A stretch of 64,000 nt of DNA from Lachnospiraceae bacterium (lineage in GTDB: Bacteria; Bacillota; Clostridia; Lachnospirales; Lachnospiraceae), in contig JAFZQY010000085.1 of assembly GCA_017620155.1 (NCBI GenBank), forward strand, positions 1 through 64,000. The letters are read 5' to 3'. Position 1 is the first letter of the stretch. Every line of letters begins with the position of its first letter. Below the pieces are notes generated by a model. That model saw nothing but the letters and a program-made list of their open reading frames with translations, was not told the DNA's origin and made no database searches. Below are positions 31,688-41,599 of the stretch, piece after piece. A program made the translations under genes and the position numbers.

Positions 31688-32176
31688 ATGGAAAAAGCAC
31701 AAGGTAAGGTTTTCAAATACGGAGATAACGTGGATACGGATGTCATCATCCCCGCGAGATATCTTAATTCATCGGATCCTGCGGAACTTGCTACACACTG
31801 TATGGAGGATATCGATAAGTCTTTTGTTGACAGAGTGAGTAAAGGCGATATCATTGTTGCCACCAAGAATTTCGGATGCGGTTCGTCCAGAGAGCATGCA
31901 CCGATTGCCATCAAGGCAGCGGGCGTAAGCTGTGTCATCGCTGAGACTTTTGCGAGGATCTTTTACCGCAATTCGATCAATATCGGTCTTCCGATAATCG
32001 AATGTGCAGAGGCTTCCAAAGCCATAAATGACGGAGACGAGGTTTCCGTGGATTTTGACAGCGGTATCATAACCGATATCACAACAGGAGAGACTTTCAA
32101 GGGCCAGGCTTTCCCGCCTTTCATGCAGGGACTTATCGATGCAGGCGGCCTGGTAAACTATATCAATAACAGGTAA
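31688..32176 (+). CDS. leuD: 3-isopropylmalate dehydratase small subunit
   Basis: This 162-residue swivel-domain partner of LeuC has [19 protein letters not shown] at the N-terminus, [19 protein letters not shown] and [18 protein letters not shown]. The size and motifs are those of the short archaeal/clostridial LeuD. It completes the isopropylmalate isomerase active site. It lies 12 bases after leuC, and the next gene begins three bases after its stop. Confidence 0.92.
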   Translation: MEKAQGKVFKYGDNVDTDVIIPARYLNSSDPAELATHCMEDIDKSFVDRVSKGDIIVATKNFGCGSSREHAPIAIKAAGVSCVIAETFARIFYRNSINIGLPIIECAEASKAINDGDEVSVDFDSGIITDITTGETFKGQAFPPFMQGLIDAGGLVNYINNR

Positions 32177-32179
32177 ATC

Positions 32180-33328
32180 ATGGGTTCGTTTATTCTGATC
32201 GCTATAATCGCATTATTGATCAAGCAGGGGATGACTGACAACAAAGGTATCTCGGACTTGGGTAAGGTCCTGGGAACGGTTGCCGGCATTGCCTTTGTCG
32301 TCTCACTTTTTGCGCATCCGCTCCTTCTGGTTCTAGGCGGAGTCGGAATCATCGCGCTCATCATCGCTATAGTCAACAGAGTGTCCGGTTCCGAAAGGAC
32401 CAACATCAATCGTCAGCATGTCGAAGAGTTCCGTCAGATGTACAACGAAGTCTATGAGATGAAGCTGAACGAGCTTAAGAGACAGCGAGATGCCGGATAT
32501 GAGAGAGCCAACGCTACGGAGCGTAAGGCCAGAGAACTTCAGGAAGAACGCATAGCCCGTGAAGCCGCCACCAAGTTTGTGGATGAGCAGATACGTAAGA
32601 AATACGGAGATCAGGCGGTATCCGGCATCTCCGGAAGGTATTCACAGCCTGTGGGAGCTTCGGGACCGATACCTGTCTATACTCAGGCACCCGGGATGCA
32701 GCCGCAGCCTCAGCCGGCTCCGGCCCCCGCACCCAAGCCGCTTAAGAGTTCGATACTTCCCAAGGCTTCCGGCCGAAGGACCAAGATCGTCAATAAGTTC
32801 AATGAACAGTACAATCTGTATCTCACAGAGGAGCAGATCAGAAATATTGTAGCGGCATCCTATATGTCGAATGCATGGAAACAGGAAGTGGAAGCCATGT
32901 ATACCAAGTACGATTCGGTATATCAGTGGCTTGTCGGCGATACGGCATATCTGCGTGCATATCTTCGCGCTTTTGCCGTGCAGGATGTGACCAGTGACTT
33001 CAGACAGCAACAGCAGATAGTCACCGATTCGTTCGAGGAGATATTCCAGTATTCGGATACCATATCGGGCCTCACCTTAGAGCGCCGCATAGACATGATC
33101 AATTCCAAGTTCCTTACGAACTTTGATGATATCACTTATATGATAGCTTACAGATATCTGGAGGCTCTGGGGTATCATCATGAACTTGAGAAAACGCAGC
33201 TTAACAGGATAGACGGTACTTTCGATGATCTTGTCGCCAAGTATGAGAATATGTCCACCGAAAGCGTTGATGCGGATCTTGACAGTATTGCTCCGCAGAA
33301 CACCCCCGGAACGGGTGCTACCGGATGA
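32180..33328 (+). CDS. Membrane-anchored coiled-coil protein of unknown function
   Basis: This 382-residue protein has no recognised family. It has two N-terminal hydrophobic segments (residues 2-14 and about 29-65, ending GIIALIIAIVNRV), a charged helical stretch (about 85-150, many K/R/E), a Pro/Ala/Gln linker (MQPQPQPAPAPAPKP) and a C-terminal helical domain (about 195-350) rich in Tyr and Asp. The topology suggests a cytoplasmic domain tethered to the membrane. It follows leuD by three bases and its stop overlaps the GH43 start (ATGA), so it links the leucine genes to the CAZyme operon in one transcript or through coupled translation. Confidence 0.7.
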   Translation: MGSFILIAIIALLIKQGMTDNKGISDLGKVLGTVAGIAFVVSLFAHPLLLVLGGVGIIALIIAIVNRVSGSERTNINRQHVEEFRQMYNEVYEMKLNELKRQRDAGYERANATERKARELQEERIAREAATKFVDEQIRKKYGDQAVSGISGRYSQPVGASGPIPVYTQAPGMQPQPQPAPAPAPKPLKSSILPKASGRRTKIVNKFNEQYNLYLTEEQIRNIVAASYMSNAWKQEVEAMYTKYDSVYQWLVGDTAYLRAYLRAFAVQDVTSDFRQQQQIVTDSFEEIFQYSDTISGLTLERRIDMINSKFLTNFDDITYMIAYRYLEALGYHHELEKTQLNRIDGTFDDLVAKYENMSTESVDADLDSIAPQNTPGTGATG

Positions 33329-34881
33329 GCGGAAAGAAGACAGAATATACTGATTTCAATCCTATAACAGCAGCAGATTATCCCGATGTCGATGTTATAT
33401 GTGTGGATGATACATATTATATGGTCAGCACCACCATGTATTTTATGCCGGGATGTGAGATATTGCGGTCGTATGATCTCATACATTGGGAGCATGCGGC
33501 CTTTGTTTATGATAGGCTCGATTCCACGCCGGCTCAGCAGCTTGAAGGCGACCTGAATATCTATGGTCAGGGCATGTGGGCCGCTTGCCTTCGGTACCAT
33601 GACGGTACATTTTATGTATGCTTCATAGCGAACGATACGCATAAGACTTATCTATATCAGGCTTCAGACATACGTGGCCCCTGGAAAAAGAGCCTGATAG
33701 ACGGCTTTTATCATGACAATTCGATCCTTTTTGATGATGACGGACGCGTGTATATTGTATACGGCAACAGACAGATATTTCTGACCGAGCTTGAGAGCGA
33801 TCTGTCAGGACCTAAGAAGGGCGGCTTGCATCGCATGATCGTCGAGGACAGCGAAGAGTCTCCTCTTGGCTATGAGGGCTCGCACATATATAAGATCGAT
33901 GGCAGATATTATGTCTTTTTCATCAATATCCCTGCCGGAGGTCCGAGGACTCAGAGTGTGTATATGGCCGATTCTCCTGAAGGTGAGTTTAAAGGAAAAA
34001 CAGTACTTCAGGATGACAACGGATATCACGGAATGGGTGTTGCTCAGGGCGGCATCGTGCAGGCTCCGACGGGCGAGTGTTATGCGATGCTTTTCCAGGA
34101 CAGCGGAGCGGTAGGCAGGATCCCGTTCCTGATGCCTGTTACATGGTCTGAAGATCACTTCCCGGTATTCGGCGTAAACGGGAAGATCCCTGCGAGGATT
34201 GAAGTTGCGGATCTTAATCCGGGATATGATTATAAGCCGCTTGTTCGCAGCGATGATTTCAGAACTGAGGGCGGGGATTCATTCGGATTTGAATCCTGCT
34301 GGCAGTTTAATCACGAGCCGGAACTTGAACTTGTCAGCCGTGATACTGATAAAGGCATTGTCCGGATCACTACGGGCAAGATCAGCGCCAATCTTGTTCA
34401 GGCGAAGAATACGCTTACTCAGCGTACCCTGTTTCCGGGATGTACAGCATGCGTGACAGTGGACGGAAACGGCCTGAAAGAAGGAGATTATGCCGGACTG
34501 TGCCTGTTAGAGAGCGAATATGCCTATATCGCATTAAACCGCAGGGATGGGAAACTGAGGCTCGTCGTATGCAGACGGTCTCTTGGCGATGTCGGTTTCT
34601 GGGGTGAGAGACATGATACCGAAGCCCCCGAGGAACTGGCCTTTCTCGAACTTGATCCTGATACGAAGGCCGTTACTGTCGGCGCTGAAACTGATTTTGA
34701 TGATATGAAAGATGTCGGCCGCTTTTTCTGTATGGCGGACGGACAACGCAAGATACTTGGCCCTGAAGTTAAACTGAGGTTCCTGCTCGACCATTTTACC
34801 GGAGTAAGATTCGGATTATTCATATACAGCACTTTGGAATGCGGCGGTTATGCCGAATTCTCGGAATTCGAAAGATCATAG
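33325..34881 (+). CDS. GH43 beta-xylosidase/arabinofuranosidase, cytoplasmic
   Basis: This 518-residue glycoside hydrolase family 43 enzyme has a five-bladed propeller with the catalytic triad in place: base Asp21 in DYPDVD, pKa-setting Asp131 in YHDNSILFDDDG, and acid Glu184 in GYEGSHIY. A C-terminal beta-sandwich (about residues 320-518) is typical of GH43 xylosidases and helps shape the substrate pocket. There is no signal peptide, so it should trim imported xylo- or arabino-oligosaccharides. The specificity cannot be fixed by motif. It overlaps the preceding unknown gene by four bases and is 21 bases from the GH8 gene. Confidence 0.9.
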   Translation: MSGKKTEYTDFNPITAADYPDVDVICVDDTYYMVSTTMYFMPGCEILRSYDLIHWEHAAFVYDRLDSTPAQQLEGDLNIYGQGMWAACLRYHDGTFYVCFIANDTHKTYLYQASDIRGPWKKSLIDGFYHDNSILFDDDGRVYIVYGNRQIFLTELESDLSGPKKGGLHRMIVEDSEESPLGYEGSHIYKIDGRYYVFFINIPAGGPRTQSVYMADSPEGEFKGKTVLQDDNGYHGMGVAQGGIVQAPTGECYAMLFQDSGAVGRIPFLMPVTWSEDHFPVFGVNGKIPARIEVADLNPGYDYKPLVRSDDFRTEGGDSFGFESCWQFNHEPELELVSRDTDKGIVRITTGKISANLVQAKNTLTQRTLFPGCTACVTVDGNGLKEGDYAGLCLLESEYAYIALNRRDGKLRLVVCRRSLGDVGFWGERHDTEAPEELAFLELDPDTKAVTVGAETDFDDMKDVGRFFCMADGQRKILGPEVKLRFLLDHFTGVRFGLFIYSTLECGGYAEFSEFERS

Positions 34882-34902
34882 GATGAAAGGAAAAGATAGT
34901 TA

Positions 34903-36039
34903 ATGAAAGGCAGTTTTTACACCAGAGAATACAGGAATGCTTTTGCACGCATAGGTGTCAGTGATGCTGAGGCGAGGAAACGTCTGGATCAGATATTTGA
35001 CACCATGTTCCACGGACCCGATGATGAATGTGTATACCATGAATTCGGAGACGACATGGGCTATATGGAGGATACCGGCAATCATGATGCCAGGACCGAA
35101 GGCATGTCCTACGGAATGATGTTCTGCGTTCAGATGGACCGCAAGGAAGAGTTCGACCGCATCTGGAAATGGGCCAGAACATACATGTACATGACCGAAG
35201 GAAGACATGCGGGGTATTTTGCATGGAGTGTTGATCCTTCCGGCGAAAAGAACGATCACGGTCCCGCTCCCGACGGTGAGGAGTTTTTCGCGATGGCTCT
35301 TATTTTTGCTTCGCACAGATGGGGAGACGGTGAGGGGATCTTCAACTACTCCAAAGAAGCCAAAGACCTTCTGCATACGATGATCCGTCAGGAAGAACGC
35401 GGCGGCCGGAATATGTTCGATCCTGAAAACAAACTGATCAGATTTATTCCCGACTTTGATTTTACTGATCCTTCCTATCATCTGCCTCATTTCTATGAGC
35501 TGTATGCTCGTAACTGTTACGAGGAAGATGCGGAGTTCTACAGGGAAGCAGCGAAGGCAAGCCGCGAATACCTGCATAAGGCATGCCATCCCGATACCGG
35601 TATGAGCGCCGAATATGCGCACTACGACGGTTCAGCCTATATGCCGCAGAAACCTTTTGGCAGGCATGACTGGTTCTACAGCGATTCCTACAGGACCATA
35701 CCCAATATGGTTCTTGATACGCTTTGGTTTGCCGCAGATGAATGGCAGCTTGAGATGATCTCGAAGATGCAGAAGTTCATGGACGGCAAGGTGAGCGCTA
35801 AGAGGGGCGGAGTATATCTGATAGACGGCACAGTCGTTGAGGGCATCGATGCACTGCATCCCGTGGGACTTCTCGTGACCGTTGCGTCGGGCTCGGCTGT
35901 TCTGGAAGGCGAGCTTGCTGATAAATATCTAAAAACTGTTTGGGATACGCCTCTTCGCAAAGGCGACAGGAGATACTACGACAACTGTCTGTACTTCTTC
36001 AGTTTCCTGGCACTCAGCGGAAACTACCGTATCTGGTGA
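34903..36039 (+). CDS. GH8 reducing-end xylose-releasing exo-oligoxylanase (Rex-type)
   Basis: This 378-residue protein closely follows the Rex enzyme known from Bacillus halodurans: FYTREYRN at the start, DTGNHDARTEGMSYGMM with acid Glu66, HAGYFAWS, PDGEEFFAMALIFASHRWGDG, and YSDSYRT with the likely base Asp261. Rex enzymes (EC 3.2.1.156) remove single xylose units from the reducing end of xylo-oligosaccharides. The lack of a signal peptide places it in the cytoplasm, next to the GH43. AAAGGAAAAG precedes the ATG. Confidence 0.92.
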   Translation: MKGSFYTREYRNAFARIGVSDAEARKRLDQIFDTMFHGPDDECVYHEFGDDMGYMEDTGNHDARTEGMSYGMMFCVQMDRKEEFDRIWKWARTYMYMTEGRHAGYFAWSVDPSGEKNDHGPAPDGEEFFAMALIFASHRWGDGEGIFNYSKEAKDLLHTMIRQEERGGRNMFDPENKLIRFIPDFDFTDPSYHLPHFYELYARNCYEEDAEFYREAAKASREYLHKACHPDTGMSAEYAHYDGSAYMPQKPFGRHDWFYSDSYRTIPNMVLDTLWFAADEWQLEMISKMQKFMDGKVSAKRGGVYLIDGTVVEGIDALHPVGLLVTVASGSAVLEGELADKYLKTVWDTPLRKGDRRYYDNCLYFFSFLALSGNYRIW

Positions 36040-36083
36040 TTGAAGTGTCAGCTTCATGGACGTAAACAGGAAAGGAGCGGAGA

Positions 36084-37100
36084 ATGAAACATTTTACAGG
36101 TTATATGCATGGCGTTAATCTCGGAGGATGGCTTTCTCAGTGCGATCACACTAAAGAGCGATATGAGACCTTCATTACAAAGAAGGATATAGAGATCATC
36201 AAGTCGTGGGGGTTGGATCATATCCGTGTTCCCGTTGACTATGATCTTGTCGAGGAAAAAGACGGGACATACAAAGAAGACGGGTTCGGTTACATTCAGC
36301 GAGCCGTTGACTGGGCGGGAGAATGCGGCCTGAACATGGTACTCGACCTTCACAGGACATTCGGATACAGTTTCGACGATGCCCATAACGAGTCCGGCTT
36401 CTTTGATAACGAAGCATATCAGGAGAGGTTTTATAAACTTTGGGAGCAGTTTGCCGGGAGATTCGGCAAGTATTCCGACAGGCTCTGCTTTGAACTCTTA
36501 AACGAGGTTACTTCCAAAGATTACTGCGAGCGCTGGAACAGGATCCTGACAGAATGCATCAGACGCGTCCGCGTATATGCTCCGGATATAAAGATACTGG
36601 TGGGCGGTTATTACAATAACAGCATCATGGCTCTCAAGGATCTGTGTGAGCCCTATGATGAAAACATCATCTATAATTTCCACTGCTATGAGCCTCTGAT
36701 CTTCACACATCAGGGAGCATACTGGATAAATACGATGGATCCTTCGTTCAGGATGCCGTTTGAAGTTACATACGGCGAATATCTTGCGAATATGAAGGCT
36801 CAGCTTAACATGTCATCGGATGAGATTGAGTCCTTTGATCCCGCCGATAAGATGGGGATAGATTATTTTGAACTGTACTTTAAGGAAGCCATCCGCGTAG
36901 CCGAGGAAAGGAATGTATGTCTCTACTGCGGTGAGTACGGCGTTATCGAACTGGCTGACCCTGCGGATGCATATAAGTGGTACGATCTGATAACGACCTG
37001 CTTTGATAAATACGGTATCGGACGTGCCGCATGGACTTACAAGGAGATGGATTTCGGATTGAATGTGCCGGAAATGGAGCCGGTACGCAGGAGGTTATGA
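36084..37100 (+). CDS. GH5 family glycoside hydrolase, cytoplasmic
   Basis: This 338-residue TIM-barrel enzyme has the GH5 opening YMHGVNLGGWLSQC, acid Glu141 in CFELLNEV and nucleophile Glu284 in CGEYG. NFHCYEPLIFTHQG is the conserved strand with His and Tyr. GH5 covers endo- and exo-glucanases, mannanases and others; the GVNLGGW start recalls exo-glucanase-type GH5 enzymes. Without a signal peptide it should act on imported oligosaccharides. GGAGCGGAG lies ahead of the ATG; the next gene's ribosome site overlaps its last codons. Confidence 0.88.
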   Translation: MKHFTGYMHGVNLGGWLSQCDHTKERYETFITKKDIEIIKSWGLDHIRVPVDYDLVEEKDGTYKEDGFGYIQRAVDWAGECGLNMVLDLHRTFGYSFDDAHNESGFFDNEAYQERFYKLWEQFAGRFGKYSDRLCFELLNEVTSKDYCERWNRILTECIRRVRVYAPDIKILVGGYYNNSIMALKDLCEPYDENIIYNFHCYEPLIFTHQGAYWINTMDPSFRMPFEVTYGEYLANMKAQLNMSSDEIESFDPADKMGIDYFELYFKEAIRVAEERNVCLYCGEYGVIELADPADAYKWYDLITTCFDKYGIGRAAWTYKEMDFGLNVPEMEPVRRRL

Positions 37101-37103
37101 TAT

Positions 37104-38522
37104 ATGAAAAAAAGAGTGGCGCTTGCATTAGCAGCAATTCTTACTTTAAATCTGATCACATTAAGCGGATGCGGCGCCGGCGGCGCATCAGAGGTGACTT
37201 CTGCCGAGCCTGCGGTTGCGCAGGATGATGCGGCTTCTGATGATGCGTCTTCGGAGGCGGCAGTTGAAACGGCGGATGATAATGATGCCGGTGCGGAAAC
37301 CGAAGAAGTAAGTGCGGAAACCGGTGATACCGATGAAGATGCCGAAACCGCTTCGGATGAAGAAGCCGATGCTGAAGGAGGAAATGCGGACGGCTTTAAA
37401 CTCTCTGACGGGATCGTTATGCCCGAGGTCAATGCGCCGGCACTTAATCTTCCCGATAACGAAGGAGTAAACTTTGTGAAGAACCTTGGCGTAGGATTTA
37501 ACCTTGGCAATACTTTTGATGCATACTGTGATCCCACCCCCGCTGACGAGATGGAGACAGAGACCTACTGGCATCATACCTACACCACGCAGGATATGAT
37601 CAAGGATATCCATGCATACGGTTTTGATACAATAAGGATCCCTGTTTCATGGCATAACCATGTGGATGCCGATGTTACAATATCCGAGCAGTGGTTAGAC
37701 CGGGTAAATGAAGTGGTCGACTGGGCTATCGATGACGGTATGTATGTGATACTCGATATCCATCACGACAATCATCCCGAAGCAAACGGCTTCTATCCCG
37801 ACAGAGCACATGAGGCCCAATCAAAAAAATACATCAGCCGTATCTGGGAGCAGGTTGCAGAGCGCTTCGCCGATTATGATGAACATCTGATATTTGAAGG
37901 CATGAATGAGCCGAGGCTTGTCGATACCGAACATGAGTGGGACTTAAAACCCGGAGAAGCAGAGTGCCATGAAGCCATTGACTGCATCAATGAACTGAAC
38001 CAGCTCTTCGTTGATACCGTACGTGCGGCCGGCGGGAACAATGGTACCAGATATCTGATGGTACCCGGATATGCGGCATCCATGGACGGCGGAACGAATC
38101 CTTTCTTCGAGATGCCCACAGATATTGACGGCAATGACAGCAGGATCATCTTATCTATCCACGCATATACGCCTTATAACTTTGCTTTGGAATATCCTGG
38201 CGTATCCGATTTCGACATAGACAATAAGGGACGTACAACCGATATCAACACCTTCATGAACAAACTCTACATGGATTATGTTTCACAGGGGACTCCTGTT
38301 ATAATCGGTGAGTTTGGATCCAGAGACAAGAATGGGAATCTGCAGGATCGAGTGAATTTCACGGCATACTTCACGGCATATGCCAGAGCCCGCGGGATAC
38401 CGTGCATCCTTTGGGACAACAATGAGTTTACCGGAAGCGGCGAACTCTTCGGAGTATATAACCGCAAGAACCCCGAGAATTCCAAGACAGATATAATAGC
38501 TGCGATGATGCAGTATAAGTAA
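37104..38522 (+). CDS. GH5 (GH5_4-type) endoglucanase lipoprotein
   Basis: This 472-residue lipoprotein (LSGC, Cys23) has an acidic A/D/E/T linker (about 28-98) followed by a GH5 catalytic domain: NLGVGFNLGNTFDA, IRIPVSWHNHV, acid Glu269 in EGMNEP, nucleophile Glu403 in IGEFGS. These features match GH5_4 enzymes active on beta-1,4-glucan, xyloglucan or mixed-linkage glucan. It would be tethered outside the cell, where the linker spans the wall. The CAGGAGG site lies within the end of the previous gene. It stands between the cytoplasmic GH5 and the secreted GH10, so it fits the same operon. Confidence 0.92.
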   Translation: MKKRVALALAAILTLNLITLSGCGAGGASEVTSAEPAVAQDDAASDDASSEAAVETADDNDAGAETEEVSAETGDTDEDAETASDEEADAEGGNADGFKLSDGIVMPEVNAPALNLPDNEGVNFVKNLGVGFNLGNTFDAYCDPTPADEMETETYWHHTYTTQDMIKDIHAYGFDTIRIPVSWHNHVDADVTISEQWLDRVNEVVDWAIDDGMYVILDIHHDNHPEANGFYPDRAHEAQSKKYISRIWEQVAERFADYDEHLIFEGMNEPRLVDTEHEWDLKPGEAECHEAIDCINELNQLFVDTVRAAGGNNGTRYLMVPGYAASMDGGTNPFFEMPTDIDGNDSRIILSIHAYTPYNFALEYPGVSDFDIDNKGRTTDINTFMNKLYMDYVSQGTPVIIGEFGSRDKNGNLQDRVNFTAYFTAYARARGIPCILWDNNEFTGSGELFGVYNRKNPENSKTDIIAAMMQYK

Positions 38523-38533
38523 AGGGCATATAC

Positions 38534-40480
38534 ATGAAACGCAGAATAATAAGTGCTATCCTGGCATTCACAGTAGCATTGACAACTTTCGGCACAAGCG
38601 GATTGGATGCCTCCGCGGCTACGCAGTATGTAGATACGACAGGTTATACCGAGCTGGATGATCTGTACAGTGATTATTTCAGGATCGGTGTGGCTGTTCA
38701 GGCCATAGACCACTGGAACGATCCGACTGCGGAGATCGGTAATCCCGACAAGGAAGATCTGATAGACAGATGCTTTAACAGCATGACATTCGGTAATGAG
38801 CTTAAGCCTGCGTATAACTTTGATCCCAAATCGGAGACACTTTTTACGGTGGATCGTGCTGCAGAAGAGCTTCTTATCTGGGCCAAAGAACACGACATGC
38901 CCGTGAGGGGACATACTCTCGTGTGGCATTCACAGGTCAATCCCGCCATTTTCGCAAAAGATTTCAAGGCTACCGTTAACGGTAAAGAGACCACTGACTG
39001 GGATGCAAAACTGGATGAGGACTGCCTGGTAAGCAGGGATGAACTGATCAAAAGACTGAAGACCTATATCTACGGAGCGATAGAGTATACATATGCAGGC
39101 GGCTTCGGAGATGTGATCTATGCCTGGGATGTGGTCAATGAAGCTGTCGACGAAAAATCGGAGGGCGGCTTCAGAAACAGCTACTGGAAACAGATAATCG
39201 GGCCTGAATTCCTGTATTACAGCTTCCTTTTTGCCAGAGAGGCCTGCGTGAAGTATTCAAGAGAGTATGCGGATCTGTATGGAATCGACAGTTCGGATCC
39301 CGATGCGGATTATTCCGCGATCATGCCGGAACTTTTCTATAACGACTATAATGAGTGGTTCTCGGCCAAAAGCGAGGTCATTGTGAGATTCATATCCGAG
39401 GATCAGTTCAATCCCGGTCAGTCCATGATAAAGAGCGATGTTATCGCTGAGGGCGGCAACGGCACTATCCTTGGTGACGGCCTGATAGACGGAATCGGCA
39501 TGCAGGGACACTTAGATTCCACGCAGAATATTAATGAATACACGCGTGCTCTCGAAAAATATGATGAATGCATAGGAAATGTGCATATAACCGAGCTTGA
39601 TGTCGGCATTAACGGAAACGGAGATGCGGCATATTACAAGCAGGCTCAGTTCTACTATAAATTCTTCACGGCTCTTATGGATGAAGTTGATAACGGGATC
39701 GGCTTATCCTGCGTGACTTTCTGGGGGCTGACCGATGATGCCTCCTGGAGGCGCGGAGCCAATCCTTTGCTGTTTAATGCGAATCTGTCGGCCAAGAGTG
39801 CATATGATGCTCTGGTCATGGCCGGAAACAGACAGGAATTCGCTCTTGAGGATGTGTCGGGAGGCGGCAATTCCACTGATATCAGTGTCGACTTTGAACC
39901 GGAGGAAGATACCGACGGTTTCAATATAGTCAATCTGGAGCAGATAGGGCTGATGTCGAGAGGAAGCGGACACCAGTCGAAACTCATGCTCCTTACGACT
40001 CAGAACCATACCGAAGGTGCAAACCCGGGGTATGCGGTGAGGGTGAGCAGAAGCGAGTCAGATGCAACGGCAAAACTGGATCTGTCCGGGCTTGTCGGAG
40101 AGTACGTTAAGTTTGAAGTCTGGATATTGACAGAGGATCCGACCGTAGTTGTCGGTTTTGAGGGAGACGGTGGAATATATGATCTTGAGCGGACATCTTC
40201 TACGGGAGACTGGCAGAAGATCAGCGGAGCATTCAGGATACCTGAAGACTGGTCCGGAGCATCTCTTTATTTCGAAACTGATGGCGCCGGTGACTTTTTC
40301 CTGGATGATATAACTGTAACTAAACTGAAAGAAGGGGATCCCGAGATCACGGATGCGTATGATCCCGGCCCTTCTCAGGCTACAGGCGCACTGTCGGAAG
40401 AGGAGATAGCCGAAATTCAGCCTGACAATATCACTTTCTGGGACAGGATAGTGAACTGGTTTAAGGGACTTTTTGATTAA
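38534..40480 (+). CDS. Secreted GH10 endo-1,4-beta-xylanase with C-terminal CBM
   Basis: This 648-residue protein has a Sec signal peptide (cleavage near ASA-AT, residues 27-29), a GH10 barrel with FNSMTFGNELKP, MPVRGHTLVWHSQ, acid Glu203 in DVVNEAVDE and nucleophile Glu354 in ITELDVG, then a CBM4_9/CBM22-like beta-sandwich (about residues 455-605, with SRGSGHQSKL, TGDWQKISGAF, DDITVTKL) and a short acidic-hydrophobic tail. GH10 enzymes cut xylan backbones. No TM or LPXTG anchor is seen, so it is probably released. It is the last gene of the CAZyme operon. Confidence 0.94.
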   Translation: MKRRIISAILAFTVALTTFGTSGLDASAATQYVDTTGYTELDDLYSDYFRIGVAVQAIDHWNDPTAEIGNPDKEDLIDRCFNSMTFGNELKPAYNFDPKSETLFTVDRAAEELLIWAKEHDMPVRGHTLVWHSQVNPAIFAKDFKATVNGKETTDWDAKLDEDCLVSRDELIKRLKTYIYGAIEYTYAGGFGDVIYAWDVVNEAVDEKSEGGFRNSYWKQIIGPEFLYYSFLFAREACVKYSREYADLYGIDSSDPDADYSAIMPELFYNDYNEWFSAKSEVIVRFISEDQFNPGQSMIKSDVIAEGGNGTILGDGLIDGIGMQGHLDSTQNINEYTRALEKYDECIGNVHITELDVGINGNGDAAYYKQAQFYYKFFTALMDEVDNGIGLSCVTFWGLTDDASWRRGANPLLFNANLSAKSAYDALVMAGNRQEFALEDVSGGGNSTDISVDFEPEEDTDGFNIVNLEQIGLMSRGSGHQSKLMLLTTQNHTEGANPGYAVRVSRSESDATAKLDLSGLVGEYVKFEVWILTEDPTVVVGFEGDGGIYDLERTSSTGDWQKISGAFRIPEDWSGASLYFETDGAGDFFLDDITVTKLKEGDPEITDAYDPGPSQATGALSEEEIAEIQPDNITFWDRIVNWFKGLFD

Positions 40481-40511
40481 CTTTTGATTAACGTAAGAAC
40501 TGTTCTGTTGA

Positions 40512-41474
40512 TCAATATACTGCTTCCTTACGGGTATACATAGCCTTGTATTCACCCGGAGTACAGCCTTTGATCTTCTTGAAAGAACGGTTGAACGTGG
40601 ATATGCTCGTGAATCCTGACTGGAGAGCCACCTCGGTTATGGACAGCTTGGGCTGAGTGAGCAGAAGCTCGGCGGCCTTGATACGTCTCATGACGAGATA
40701 GTCATAGAAGTTGTATCCGGAGTAATCCTTGAACAGCCTTGAAAAATAATATTTTGAAAATCCGCCGTATTCGGCTACGGACTCAAGAGTCAGATTGTCG
40801 GCATAGTGTGCATCTATATAGTCGAGCACCTGCTGGAATCTGTGGAAATGCTTTTTCTTGGTCATATAGGAACCGGAGACGTTGTCACGGCTCATGGCCA
40901 GGGCGTATCTTGAAACTGATACGAGCAGACTCATCAGATTGGAATATATGCTGAACTCATAGAAGTCGTTATCGTTAAAGAATTCGCTGATCATCATTGT
41001 GATACGGGCATATACATCATTGTATATCTCGGGAGTAGTGGTAGGGGTGATCAGCATGGTGCTGTTTAACAGGGAGAGAATACTACTGTATCCTCTGATC
41101 TTGGACATGGTGCCGATTCCGAAGAGCAGGATATATCTGCGACCCGTCTCAGGCGCATAAAGAGCATGGGACTTGCCGGCAGGGATTATGATGATCTCTC
41201 CGGGATTTAAGTGGATGGTCTCTTCATCTACTTCCACATCATAATAGTTTTCGACGGGGAGAATGATCTCGAAAGCATTATGCCAGTGAACGGGGTATGA
41301 ATCTATCTGCTCGTTCTGCCATATACGTATATAACTGTCATCCGGGAAGATCTCAGTTTCTTCTTTCATATGAAGAACTCTTCCGTGCCAGTCGGTGTTG
41401 GTGTGGGATACATCCCGTACACGAACTATCTGAAGCGGAGCATGAGGTGCACGTGCTGCGTTTTCTTTAACCAT
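40512..41474 (-). CDS. AraC-family regulator with N-terminal cupin domain
   Basis: This 320-residue regulator has an N-terminal cupin/AraC_binding domain (about 20-130: NAFEIILPVENYYDVEV, LNPGEIIIIPAGKSHAL) and a C-terminal double HTH (about 222-320) with TLESVAEYGGFSKYYFSRLFKDYSG and LSITEVALQSGFTSISTFNRSFKKIKG. Such regulators sense a sugar or related ligand and bind paired sites. ATG at 41474 is preferred, with GAGG seven bases ahead. It is divergent from the transporter operon, the obvious target; two matching direct repeats lie in the shared spacer. It is convergent with the GH10 gene, 31 bases apart. Confidence 0.9.
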   Translation of the reverse strand: MVKENAARAPHAPLQIVRVRDVSHTNTDWHGRVLHMKEETEIFPDDSYIRIWQNEQIDSYPVHWHNAFEIILPVENYYDVEVDEETIHLNPGEIIIIPAGKSHALYAPETGRRYILLFGIGTMSKIRGYSSILSLLNSTMLITPTTTPEIYNDVYARITMMISEFFNDNDFYEFSIYSNLMSLLVSVSRYALAMSRDNVSGSYMTKKKHFHRFQQVLDYIDAHYADNLTLESVAEYGGFSKYYFSRLFKDYSGYNFYDYLVMRRIKAAELLLTQPKLSITEVALQSGFTSISTFNRSFKKIKGCTPGEYKAMYTRKEAVY

Positions 41475-41515
41475 GATATACCTCGTCAACAATTGCTTTT
41501 TCTATACTCAATATT

Positions 41516-41529
41516 TGAGCATCATTTTA
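41516..41529 (+). repeat. Candidate AraC-type operator, proximal copy
   Basis: TGAGCATCATTTTA lies about 40 bases upstream of the araC-like start codon. It matches 12 of 14 positions with the copy at 41600-41613 in the same orientation, with start points 84 bases apart, close to eight helical turns. Confidence 0.4.
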
Positions 41530-41599
41530 ATACATAGTTGCATGTGTTGACAAATAGAATATGGATATTCGCCCTTTTTCGGCAATTGTTCACAAAAAC

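Noticed and set aside
41547..41570. Perfect TTGACA at 41547 as a transporter-operon promoter
   Set aside because: No acceptable -10 box lies 16-18 bases downstream; the pair at 41690/41714 is better.
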